Source of the DNA: Phanerochaete sordida
Taxonomy: Eukaryota; Basidiomycota; Agaricomycetes; Polyporales; Phanerochaetaceae
Assembly (NCBI GenBank): GCA_019973155.2
Contig: BPQB01000009.1
Coordinates: 496,001-560,000, forward strand
Length of the DNA: 64,000 bases
Reading direction: 5' to 3'
The notes below the pieces were generated by a model. The model saw nothing but the letters and a program-made list of their open reading frames with translations, searched no databases and was not told where the DNA came from. The stretch's first letter is position 1, and every line of letters starts with the position of its first letter. Positions 45,553 through 56,700 of this stretch are shown piece by piece. Made by a program: the position numbers and the translations under genes.

Positions 45553-46831
45553 CTACATAATCAGGCTGCTCAAACTCGAGACCACGTAATCTTGATTCTC
45601 TTCGGGCCAGTAGGAGATCTCCAACTTCTTCATAACGTCCATGTTGGTGAATATGCGGCCGCGCGACACTGACTCGAGTAGCCACTCGACCAGTCGCTTC
45701 TTGGTCGTATCCGTCTCGCCAAAGATCGTTATCCCAATGCTGGGCACGTGTAGCAGATTTTGCAGAGCATCCTCGAGCTCCGCCCATCTTACGCCGTCTC
45801 TCCTGTGGTAGGCCTGGCCGTCCATCTGCAGGGTGAGCCGCGCGAGCTGATTTGGCTCTTCTTTGGACCGTTCGAGCTTGACGCCGAAGAGTATGCGGAC
45901 GCCTTCGCCGTCCATCTGCATTTTGTACACGACTCCTGCGAACATAATATTGTCAAAATGTGCTGGGGGCCGCGAAAATGATGGGCGTACCGTTTCCATT
46001 ATAATCTGTCCGTACCGCAGGAGCAGTAGTAATCGGGAAGAAGACCCGGATCACTCTGTCTATCGCTCCCCAGAGATCGCCTTCGAGAGGAAACTGCACC
46101 CTCGGGTCTCTCACAATGGCAGAGAGATCAATCTGGTCTCCGAGAGAGCGATCCAGACATTGCACCGTAAGGATAGTCAAGGTCTGTGTAGCGCGCCGAG
46201 TGACAGCGCGTTGGGGACGTGCCACGGCTGTGGGGGAGGTGTCTTCCATAGAAAGACAGGAAAGGGAGTAGTAGGTTATGTAAGGAAGACTGTCCACGAT
46301 ACGTGCCAGTTGTGCACGATTGCGGAGCTGCAGGAATTGGATTGATAGTGAATGCAAGGAATGAACCATTGATCCCGAAAAGGTAGTAGGAAGAGAGCGG
46401 GAAATGAGTGAGCTACGCATCCTCTTCGACCCGCCGGTGAAGGGCCCCTGTGTATTGTCTAGCACCAGGTGGAGTTTGACTTCGTTGTGGAATCGGCGCA
46501 ATAACGACGGGAGATGGTGAAACCATGGCCTTTCGTCTACATCGTTGATATAGTAGATGTATAGAGTGCGAACGCAGGCGGACAAGGGGGAATGTGTGTG
46601 CTGGTGTGAGTCCAAGATAGAAAGAAGCTGGCAGTAGTGTTCGAATCCCTTGACGACTGCAGACTCCCAGAGGAGGGGTCTCAGAGTTTGCGCCCAGTAT
46701 CGACACATCGCGGTCAAGTACACGAGCTGGCACTTGCTATACTCGCGATCCTGCCAGCAAATTTTGCAAAGCTGAACGAGGATTTGATGCACCAGCTCCG
46801 AGGGAAGGTCAATTTGGGTTGCAGCGGGCAT
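45553..46831 (-). CDS. F-box-like protein
   Basis: Two exons (46831-45991 and 45935-45553) give 407 residues; the 55-nt intron is bounded by GTACGC and TTCGCAG. The N-terminus reads IDLPSELVHQILVQLCKI, then LTAMCRYWAQTLRPLLWESAVV, an F-box-like start with weakened consensus. The remainder is Leu-rich without a named domain and ends WPEENQDYVVSSLSSLIM. It is convergent with the aldo-keto reductase (262 bp apart). It may be a diverged member of the expanded F-box family. Confidence 0.75.
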
Positions 46832-47571
46832 ACTAGTAGTGGTAAGCCGGCAGTGCGCTAGTCACTGGACTCGGCGCAGCGTCAGAATAATTGAGAAGTA
46901 TGTCAGATCTCGGCTGCAGCCCAAAAAAACTCGAGAGTACTCACACAATGAGAGTTCAGCACGACAGACGATGCGATCTCGACATTCGAGGTGGCGTTTA
47001 CCGAGGAACCGTGCGCTCAGCCAGCGATGGGGCTACTAGGGCTCACCACGTGTCTCTATTTCAGCGTCTGGGATGCTGTGAGGCCAGCTTCAAGCTTGCT
47101 TCTCATCCACTACCACATAAACGAAGGTTCAGGGGGAGAGCACGAAAACGAGGCTGCAGCAAAGCAGCAGGATTTCCAGCACGCATTTCCCTGACAGGGC
47201 AACCGTTACGGCACTACGTTACGGCATCCCGCGCCCATCTAGGCCCCAGCTGGGACACCGTGCTAGCCTTATCGTGACCCATCCACCCATTGGCTGCAAT
47301 TTTGCCCTGTATTTAGCTGTACACCCCATAAAGGGCGTGGACGGATGCCTTTAATTAGTTATGGCTAACGTGACTTTCTGTGGCCGGACGTTCACGTAAG
47401 GGCACGATCTTGCTGAGATCTGGGCTCACTGCCGTGCTCCTCGCGAAAGGCCGCGGCTGAGGGAGAGCAGTTGGTGTGGTCACGGACCACTGCAGCCGTC
47501 CGCTTGGCTTCCAGCCTCTGTGCTTTGGGCTGTGATTGGGACACCGTTTTGCAGCGCCTCGTGCGGCGGCG

Positions 47572-47639
47572 AGACATTCATTTCTCTACGTTCCCTCAAT
47601 ACCATCAGGATGGCGAGGCTGCAAGACATTCATTTCTCT
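47572..47639 (+). repeat. 16-bp direct repeat in a promoter
   Basis: AGACATTCATTTCTCT is found at 47572-47587 and again at 47624-47639, 52 bp apart start to start. Both copies are shortly preceded by GGCGAG. They lie just upstream of the TATA box of the orphan gene and may be a duplicated regulatory element. Confidence 0.5.
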
Positions 47640-47681
47640 GCCTCCCCCAGATAGTCTGGTCGCGTATCTTTCGCGCTCAAG

Positions 47682-47688
47682 TATAAAG
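47682..47688 (+). promoter_or_regulatory. TATA box of the orphan gene at 47742
   Basis: TATAAAG lies 60 bp upstream of the ATG, which would give a leader of about 30 nt. It supports the four-exon orphan gene model. Confidence 0.5.
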
Positions 47689-47741
47689 GCAGTGAAGGCA
47701 CTGTCGCTGACCCTACAACGCCTTCGATCCTCCAAACTCCA

Positions 47742-48522
47742 ATGACTGCACGACCTCAGCTCCAGATATTGCCGAACGCAGCTTACCGCCATCCTCGTCT
47801 GGACGATATGGTAGCAGCAGGCGACTGCGACTCATGGTCGTTCTCGTGCGGCAATGTCCAGGGGATCAGACTCTCGAACGCCTGCGCGAGCAGTCCCAGC
47901 GATATCGACGGCTATGCAGATTTATTGCTGCCTTTCAACTGCACCAAAGTAACGTGTGTCATTGCCGTACGTGCCTTGCAATCTTGCGCGTGCTCGTTAC
48001 TAATACCTTCTGTAGCTGCGCGGGTACAAGCCCTACCGTCGCGTGAAGAACGTGCAGAGCGTTCGCGGAGGTGTCCCTCAGCCTGTCCCGCGCCATAGGG
48101 TCGTTCGCTGCATTGCGCAAGTATTTCGGACCTTTCTAGAGCAGGTTAGTCAGTTAGCAGCTCGCCTAGGTCTGGCCTCTTATATGCTGCCTTGAAAGGC
48201 CCAGACAACAGAGGACTATGTCAAGGCTCCAGCCCTCGTCACGGCAGACCTCAAGCTGGAAGATTTTTATCTGCTCGAACTGCGGAGAGTAGGCAAGACT
48301 TTGATCCCGGTTCTTGGCTATATTCCGCTTAGCGGTAGCCTGCCTGTGAAGGTACGAGCGGGGATTGCGATCAATGTAGAGTCTACGATCTGACATTAGC
48401 TGTTCTTCTAGGTCGAAAGCTGTGATGACTGGGTGGATGCTGCCTTTGCAGCAGCTCTCGGCGTCGACTGTCACGCGCAAAGCCCTAGCAATTTTGACCT
48501 CGCCGTGCTGAAGCCTTACTAG
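47742..48522 (+). CDS. Orphan four-exon protein, function unknown
   Basis: Four exons (47742-47966, 48016-48144, 48199-48351, 48412-48522) give 205 residues. I do not recognise it. Every exon is a whole number of codons, and every intron (49-60 nt) has standard GT-AG ends. Together with a TATA box 60 bp upstream this is good evidence of a gene. Segments include LPFNCTKVTCVIALRGYKP, LVTADLKLEDFYLLELRRVG and LIPVLGYIPLSGSLPVK; the tail is acidic to neutral (DDWVDAAFAAALGVDC). It has eight Cys. No signal peptide or membrane span is clear. An overlapping frame from 47834 also looks protein-like but stops soon after the first intron. Confidence 0.6.
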
Positions 48523-48924
48523 CTGGTATGCCGATACATATCGTGTCTTCTTGCTCTCGACTACACGCGCTGCGTTTTGCTTGAACCGCGTCGGCGAAAG
48601 AGTCGGAAGTCAAGAAAACCAAGCGGGGATTTAGAACATCGTGGGGTTAGGGTTCGCGTAGGACGTCCCCGTGACGTCTTCGCGTGTCATTAGCGCCGCT
48701 TCGCGCGTTGTTTGGCTTAGCCAAAGCGCAAGTCGAACCAAGAATGATCAAGTCGAGGCGTCTCGGCCTTGCTCTTGCCTCGAACAAGGGCCCCCTCTGT
48801 CTCATCGTTCATGCCGTTCTCCACACGTTCCTTGTCTCTCTAGTCTCACCCTGCTCGCTGTTTCTGCTGTTCTCCTCGCTGTGTCTCACGATCGACTCCT
48901 CTGCTTGTATACCTATAGTTCATC
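48523..48924. other. Spacer upstream of the kinase gene
   Basis: This 402 bp holds the 3' UTR of the orphan gene and the kinase promoter. Pyrimidine-rich sequence (CTCTAGTCTCACCCTGCTC, near 48840) precedes the kinase start. Confidence 0.4.
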
Positions 48925-51900
48925 ATGTCCTCCATGGCCCAGCGTATCTCCATCAAGACATTGCCCCCACCCCCTCCGCCGCCGCCGCCCTCCGGGGCGG
49001 ACGGCATCCGCGTGATGTATGACGAGGATCTCAGCAGCCGTCTGCACTTCAAGGAAGAAGTACGCCAATTGCGCCGTGCTGCAGCACTCATTAACCGAAC
49101 ATTATGACTAGATCGGCTTTGGCAATTGGGGGAGCGTCTGGCTTTGCATGCCATACGCAGAGTCGTCGGACGGCCGCCCGGAACCTCTCAACGACGTCAA
49201 AGTAGCCACAAAGCTCGTCCACAGGTCGAAGACTGCGACTACAAAGGCCCGTGTACAGTCATTGTGAGCACATACAAGGGTACACTGCATCATAACTTGC
49301 TTATGTTACATTAGATGGAACGAGTGGAAGATTGTCACGTCCCTGGGGCAATCCCCACATCCGTCCATAATTGACTTCTACTCATTCGTCGTCTCGGATT
49401 CGTATGCCCTCATAACGATGTACGTCATATGTTGCTCCGAGCTCTTCAATAATTGACATGCCCTCTTAGGGCGTACCATCCTCGCCTGGTTTCTGTGGAA
49501 GTCCCGGAGCCCTATGCCAAAGAGTGGTTCCGTTCTCTGCTCTCTGGGGTGCAGTACCTGCATGACCGAGGGATCGCACACAACGACATCAAGTACGCAG
49601 TCAGCTCATCTAGCCCAAGCAATACACTGATTATATGCGTTGCATAGGCCCGCGAACATCCTGCTCTCCGCCGCCAATGTCCCAGTTATCGTAGACTTTG
49701 GCTTCGCGAAGCAATACGACCCGAAAGCTGCAGATGCCTTCCACAGTAACCTCAGCTATGGTACCCCCGAGGTAAAGACATATATGCGAAGTCCCCCCCA
49801 GATGTGATGTCTTACCTACTTCGCAGTACCTCTCGCCAGAACGTGCCGCAGGTCACATGCATGACAGCCGCAAGTCTGATGTCTGGTCACTCGGTGTGAC
49901 GTTCTTCGAGATCCTCATCGGCCGGACGCCCTTCGAGAAGGTCGAAGGGGAGGTGTTCAGTACCAAGGAACAGCTCCAGAAGTATTGGTCGTTGACGGTA
50001 TGTCTCCGCTGACGCCGGCTTGCAGTTGATGACTTATCGCCGGTGCACAGCTCCGCGGCAAGTGGGTTGGCGAGTGGTCGCTGTCGCCCGCCATGGAGAA
50101 TCTCCTTCGTCGGATGATTTGCCCCAACGCCGATCTTCGTTGCACGGCTGCAGCTGCCATGGCTGATGCGTACTGGGAGCAGAGCGGCTCCTCTGAAGTG
50201 AAAGCCAGGGCCAGCGCCCGCAGTCGCGCGAACAGTAAGTAGTGGACGAGTATATGCGCTCCTGACGAGTACTGAATTTAATTGCAGGGAAGTCTGCCCA
50301 TTTGTCAAGCGATACCTCCAACGTTGACCCTCGGCGGATCTTCGATGGCGTGCCGTACAGGCAGCCTCGCCACAAGGAAGGCACTGAAAGCGCCTTGCCA
50401 TCATGGTCGAAGGCCGACAAGGAGAACGTTGGCGCGGAGGAGCGTCGCGAAAAATCCAAAGAAAAGCGGAAGGAGAGCGAGAAAGACAAGGAGAAAGCCA
50501 GGGAGAAAGACAAGAAGACTCGCTCGCGCACTCCGGCAACACCGCATGACAAGGAGAATGTTCGTCCAGAACCGAGTACGCCAAGCCCCAGGCTCAAACG
50601 AGAGAAGACGAGGTCCTCCACCATCCTGCGCGTCAGCCGCATTGGCTCAATCCGCCACGGCCGCTCGCAGTCGCAGGCGCAGCCGACCGAGAACACGCCA
50701 CCAGAGAAGGCTACCCCCACTCGCATGCACGGCGGCATCCACATACCCTCGCTCCTGGGCCTCGGCGCACTCTCGCCTGCGAGCCCGGTCAAGTACATCC
50801 CGCAGTCAACAGTGCGCCCCACGCCGTCCCCAGCGCCTCGCAAGGACGCAGACAAGGAGAACCGCGTCCGCCAGAGCCCATCGCCGCTGCACACGTCGAG
50901 CTCAGACTCGCTCCGACGTAAGCCGCTGGGCCCGCGCAAGCCGAGCCCGCCGGGCTCCCCGGCGCTCGCGCCGCGCACGGTGCTCGGCGACCGCACGCGC
51001 ACGAACGGCGCGCCGCCCGCGGAGGCGAAGCCGGACTCGGTCGTCGAGCGCATGCGCGAGTGGGAGCGCGAGCGGCAGCGGCTGCGCGCGCGCGAGCGCG
51101 AGGAGGAGCGCCGGCGGGAGGCCGAGGCGGACGCGGCTGTCGCCGCGGCGGAGCAGGCGCGCGAGGAGCGCGAGATGCGCCGCGACATGGAGCGCCAGCG
51201 CGCGCTCGAGATCGAGCTCGACCGCCAGCGCGAGCGCGAGGAGGCAGAGGAGCGTGCGCGGCTGGAGGCGCTGCGGGAGGCGCACGAGCGCGAGGTCCAC
51301 GAGGAGAGAGGGCGCAGGGAGGCGCAGGCGCTGCAGCAGAGCGGTGTGCGGATGCATGGCAGGAGCGCCTCGACGTGCTCGCCGCCGCCAGTGCAGCCGG
51401 CGGCGCCTCTGAGTCCGTTGGTGGAAGGTAAAATTATGTGCTGCCGGGCGTTGCGGATTTCGCTGACGTCGAGATGCAGAGTCGGAGTCGCAGCTCTACG
51501 GCAATGAGTCGCGTTCGGCGAATGAGTCTGGGTTGAGTATGCTGAAGCAGAGCTGGAAGATGTCGCTCGGTAAGTGTTTGCTTTCGGGGCCCTGCACGTG
51601 TGGATAATGACCTTGGCTGTAGATAGGACCAAGCGCCTCTACAAGTCGTCAACTCTGGTTCTTGGACTGGCCGGCGGGGCGGGCGAGGACGCAGACTATT
51701 CGCGCTCACGCAGCACCAGCTTCTCGACTTGGGAGGGCGAAAGCAGTGAAGGTACGCCGAGCGCAGTGTTATTTCGCGAAACGATACTCATGGCAAACAG
51801 GCGTATCGCCGCATCCTGCGATTCGCCATGCGGCCCAGAACGAGGAGGATGGTGATGACAACCAGGTGGACAGGATGACCCTCTGGCTGCGTAATGTCGA

Positions 51901-53117
51901 GAGTGAGTGTCCTGACGTCCTGATCGCATCTCTCGGCTAACAGCCCTTGCAGAGGTCGTCGAGGACGCTCGCCAGAACTTCGCTGCCTCGGTCAACACGC
52001 CTCTTCCGCCACTCCCGGTAGCGCCGTCCTCGCGGCCACCTCCCCTCTCGCCGACGTCGACGATGAGCCGCTCCCAGCACTCCTCTCGAGTCAGGCGGCG
52101 GATCCTGCCCGCGAACCAGATATTCGCGGACGAATCCGAAGTGAACAAGCCGGACAGCGGCGTGTCATCTCCGCAGAAGGCTTCCACTGAGCCCACGAGC
52201 GTGGTCGACCTGTCCATCCCGATAATCCCGGACGAGAATGCGAGCCAGGTATCGCTGGTCCCCGTGCCGTGCGTGCCCGAGGCGCCGATGACGCCTGCGC
52301 ATGCGCGGGCTCGGCGAGCGACGATTTATACCAGGTCGCCTGACACCAACCGGAGGAAACCGAGTCTCGAGATAGAGATGAACAAGCACAAGGAGAAGTC
52401 GCGCTCGCAGCATGACCTCGGACGCCCCATCACGCCAGTGACGCGGCTGCAGTTCGAGCTGGAGCAGCGTAAGTCCTCGACCACGTCCGTTCGTGACGAG
52501 CGTGCTGACTTCACCTGCCGCAGTGCCCAAACCTGGCCCTGCGCCCCGGCTGTCTATGCTTCTGGAGAAGGCGCAGTTCATCCGCGACCCGGTTGCTCGC
52601 AGGAGCTCCGAGCTCTTTTCCATGATCGAAGCGCCAGTCGAGCCGGTCAAGGACGACCTGACGGCCTCCCCGTTCCACGTCGAGCCCTACCCCGCCCGGC
52701 TGCAGCCTAACTGCCCGACGCTGGACACGCCTGGTCGGAAACACGTCGAGGGCGTGTACGATCGGTAAGCACCCGACGGCCTTTCAACATCGCCGCTGCT
52801 AACATATCGGCACCAGCTTCCTCATGTCCACGACCGGGGTCAGACGCGTCGGGCTCGGGTACCAGTCCGACGCCATAGCGCAGCCCAAGCCCAAACCCGC
52901 TCTCACGAAGCGCAACTCAAGCTTTTTCCACAAGCGCCCAATGCCGCCGCCGGTGTCGAGCGAGGACCTGCGCCGGAACAGCATGTCGCCCGACGAGTTC
53001 GGTGCAATGCGCACACCGGCGCCTGCCTCTGCGAGCACTGCGGCAGCCAAGGACGACGTCACGCACTCGGTCAGCATCGTCCGCCGCGCCATCAAGGCGA
53101 TGACCGCGAAACGGTAA
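48925..53117 (+). CDS. Ser/Thr protein kinase with long charged tail
   Basis: Fourteen exons (first 48925-49059, last 52817-53117) give 1170 residues. A proline run near the N-terminus precedes the kinase domain at about 45-320. It has the glycine-rich loop IGFGNWGSV, VKVATKLVHR with the ATP-binding Lys, catalytic loop AHNDIKPANIL, DFGFAKQYD, and YGTPEYLSPE before SDVWSLGVTFFEIL. The catalytic loop reads HND rather than HRD, so it is a non-RD kinase; the Asp is kept, so activity is likely. The tail has a Lys/Glu block, a Pro/Ser region, a highly charged Glu/Arg helix encoded at about 51030-51340 and Ser-rich sequence to the end. It resembles fungal-specific kinases of the budding/polarity or cell-cycle type, but I cannot assign an orthologue. 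Confidence 0.85.
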
Positions 53118-53799
53118 TGCCACGTCTCCCCCGGACTGCTTGACGCGTCCGCCCACTTCACTCTTGGACTCTACATCTCTTTCTCATCTGGATTGCTCAA
53201 TTTTCTCATTCTCATTCTCATTCAATCATACTCAATCATAACATCTCAGTTCTGCTTCATCGAATCCACCACACTAGCCCCGTATTTGCTTGCTATCCTA
53301 TTGCTGTCGCTCCCGATCCAATTGTCCGTTCACTGCCCACGTTCCCATCCCAAGCTTTGCTACGATCTCACGAGTCTTGATGACGTCCTTCAGGTCTTTC
53401 ACGTTTGATGCTCTCTCCTGTTCTGCTACTTAACGCTGCCTCGTTCACGATGTTTACGCACAAAATGATATTGATTTATGTTGGTCAATCCACATGCACT
53501 ATGGCGGCGACAGATGTGGCGTTTTTGCGGACGCCACACAGGTGTTCAAAATTCCTATACGGCATTCATCCGCCCTCCTGTGTTGCAGTATAGCGAGCTC
53601 AGCAGCTTGAAAATGGCACCGATGATGACGGAGGATACGAAGGATTTTCAGATTATGCATGCCAAGCTACTTTTGGGGATGATACGTCGTCCGTGGGTCA
53701 TGCTCCAGATACATACAAAAAGTGGGTGGTTATACAGAGTGTCGAAAGCAGTAGATAGTCGATAGTATACACGAACACAACATCGAAACACGTCGCCGA
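53118..53799. other. Convergent 3' region, kinase / TPR
   Basis: AT-rich sequence between two convergent genes. It includes three CTCATT units (53205-53222) followed by two CAATCATA-like copies. Open frames at 53193-53765 show no conserved motif and probably lie in 3' UTRs. Confidence 0.5.
53205..53240. repeat. Short tandem repeat (CTCATT and CAATCATA units)
   Basis: Three perfect CTCATT hexamers (53205-53222) are followed by CAATCATA twice. The repeat lies about 90 bp after the kinase stop codon, in the presumed 3' UTR. Confidence 0.7.
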
Positions 53800-56700
53800 C
53801 TACGGCGCCGGTGGTGGCGGCGGCACGCGATCCCTGCGCAGCTGCACAGGTTTCGCAGCACCTTCGGGCTTCAGCCGCTTCGCGAGCGAATCTTCACCCG
53901 CACCCTCGCCACCGTCTTCTCGTGGCCGTTTGCTGGCGGCGCCCATGATAGAGACGCCGTCCGCAGAGCTGGCCGCAGCGTCCGTAGAGGCAGCGGGTGC
54001 CGCTCCACGGATGGAGAGACCGCCAGCCGCACCACCGCGTGCGCCGCCTCTCGGGGCTCCTCCCCTTCCACGAGTGGCACCCGCGGTAGCGCCGGGCTTC
54101 TGAGGGAGACCGCTGGGCCGTGGACCCGCAGCCTTCGGGGCACCGGCTGCTGCCGCTGCGGGTTTCGCCGCTGCTGCGGCTGGCGGAGCTGCCGCAGTCT
54201 GTGGGGGCTGCGTTGTCTCGGTCACCGGGCTCTGGGTGGCTTGCTGGCTCTTGAGCTGCAGTGCCTCGAGCTCCTTCAGCTTTTGCTGCACTCTGACGAG
54301 CTGTGCGTCCTTCAGCTTCATCTTGGCGCCAGCTTCCATGCGGCCTCGCTCAACAGCAGCAGCCACCTCTTGCTCGTGCTTCTCTTGCAGTTGCCGCATC
54401 CGAATGGAGACCGCAGCCTCGATGGCAGCTTCTTGATCTGGGTTGGCAGCAATAGCAGACTTGGCTTCGTCGACGGCACGCTTGAGCTCCTCCTCGTGCT
54501 CCTTCTTCAACCGCTCCTCGAGAGCGCGGATCTCCTCTGCATGACGAGCTGCAAGTTCAGCTTGGCCTTGACCTTGAAGCTCAGCTTTCTGTCTAGCAAG
54601 TGCGTTTTCGACGGCCTGCTTGATGATCGCGGCGGCCTTCTTCTGTTCTGCCACCCTGGCAGCGCGCGCTTCCTGCAGTTGCTTGTTGAGGTCGTCCTGA
54701 GAGGGCAGATAAGTATGCGGCAGCATCAACGGAGAATAGTACATACGATGGAAGACTTCAGGCCGTTGATCTCAGCTTGGAGCTGTTCAGCACGTTCCGA
54801 CGCGGCCTGGTACACGTTGTGAGGAGGAGACTATTTATGGCGTTCTGTCAGACATACCTTCTCCTGGGCCAGAGCCTCGTCGCGCGCTTTAATCAGCTCT
54901 TCCTTCTCTGCATCGTCATCGCCGCCAGCGCCCGCTGGGTTTGACGAAGCAGCACTCCAGGCAGACTTCTCTGACAACAAGGCATCCCGCTCCTGCTCCA
55001 CATGTGCCTATAAACTGTGATCAGTAATACGGCACGAGGCCATTGCTCAAGGTGACTCACCAGTTTCGCGGCTAGCTCGGCGTCGGGAACAGAGCTCGCT
55101 GCCGCTGCCGTCGTAGTCTGCAGCTCCGCGATTTGGGCCTCGAGGCCAGCCTTCTCGCTTTGCAAGGCCTGTAGCTGCTCGTCGAGCTCCTGCTCACGGG
55201 GAGAGGGGCCAGCAGCAGGAAGAGCGGGGGCCTCGGAAGTCTTCAAGGCGTCGCGCTCTGCGATGGCGGCATCGAGCTCGGCCTGAAGCTTCGCAAGCTG
55301 CTCGTTCTTCTCGGTCTCCGCGTTCGCCATCCGCCGCTTCATGATTTCGTTGTTCTTCTTGCCAACCTCGATGTGCCTGCGGTTGGCGGCCTCCAGTTGA
55401 GTGATCTAGATGGATGGTGAGAAAGATGCGTATGGGTAATATATCACGACAACGCACCCTCTCCTGCTGTTGGACCTGCGCCTCTTCCAGGCTGGCCTTC
55501 GCTGCGCTGAGCGTCTCGATCTGCTCCTTCAGAGACTGAACCTCAGCGGGATCGATGCGGTCATACTGGGTACGTGTCAGCCTGGTAGCCACACGACAGC
55601 CTGCTGCAAGACTGACCTTGCTGAGGAGCGAAGCATTGCGCTCCTGCCACCTGCGAAGCTCCTCCTCGAGCTGCTTGATCTGCTGCGAGCGCGCGTCGAG
55701 CTCGGCCCGGGCCATCCGGAGCTGCTCCTTCGTCGGGTCCAGCTCGCTGGACAGCTGCTGGAGCTTCGTCTCGAGCGCCTTCGCGCGTTTCGCGTGGGAG
55801 TCGCACTCGGCGCGGAGCGTAGCGTTGCTCTCGCGGAGGATGGTGAGCTGATTGATGCGCTCGACCAGCTCGGCGTGCTGCGCCTCGGAAGCAGCCGCCT
55901 CGACGGCCCGTTCGCGTTCCTCGGACAACGTCTTCCTGGTCTCTTGAAGGCTCTTCTCGAGGTGGTCGGCCTGGGTCCGGAGACGCGTGTTCTCCTGCTT
56001 GCTGAGCTCCAGCTGGAGGTCCACGATCTCCTTCTCCTTGCGGAGGTAGGCCACGACCGAGCGCAGCTCAGAGAGCTTAGTGTCGGCGTCATCTGCCGCG
56101 TCGCCCTCGCCAGACACGGGCGCCGCAGACGAGTTCGCGGCGTCGCGAATGCGGGCCGCTTGTGAGCTGATGGACTCGAGGTGCTGGTGGAGGATGTTGT
56201 TCTGGGCAGTGAGGTCCTTGATGCGTGCGTTGAGGTCCGCGAGCTCCTTGTCGAGCGCCTCGCGCTGCTGCTTCCAGCTGGACTCGGACGCGACGAGCTT
56301 CGCCTGCGCGGTCTCCGCGGCAGCGAGGCTGTCGCGCGCCTTGGTCTGTGCCTGCGAAAGCTGTTGGCGGAGGGTATCCACGGCCTTGATCGACTCTGCG
56401 TGGGCAAGAACCTCTCGGCCGTACCGGTCCTCTGCGGAGCGTGCGCGCTCTTCGAGCTGGCGGACTTCGTCTTCCCGGGCAGCGCGGTCGTTGTCAGACG
56501 TCTTCTCCGATGTGCTGAGCTCGAAGATGGTGCCCTCGAGGGTCTTGCGGTCCTGCTGCCAGGCCGCACGCTCAGCCTCGAATGTACGCTGAACCTCGGC
56601 GTTCTTCTGCTGGACCTGCGCCAGTTCTTGTTGAACAGAGCTGAACTTGGCTTGCAGGGCGTTGAACTCGGACTGACAGCGCAAACGTCAATATACTGAC

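Larger units (their letters stand above)
46832..47741. promoter_or_regulatory. Divergent spacer, F-box-like gene / orphan gene
   Basis: No gene was seen. TATAAAG at 47682-47688 stands 60 bp before the next plus-strand start. A 16-bp direct repeat, AGACATTCATTTCTCT, occurs at 47572-47587 and 47624-47639, 43-110 bp upstream of that TATA box. Confidence 0.5.

Noticed and set aside
46630..46660. GTTCGAATCCC, resembling a tRNA B box
   Set aside because: No A box, acceptor stem or cloverleaf surrounds it, and it lies inside the minus-strand F-box-like exon.
47834..48046. Alternative frame reading GDQTLERLREQSQRYRRL
   Set aside because: Protein-like, but it stops soon after the first intron; the frame from 47742 continues through four exons to a proper end.
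55470..56165. Plus-strand Leu-rich open frame of 231 codons
   Set aside because: Antisense to the coiled-coil region of TPR; reverse complements of Glu/Leu/Ala codons often give Leu-rich frames.
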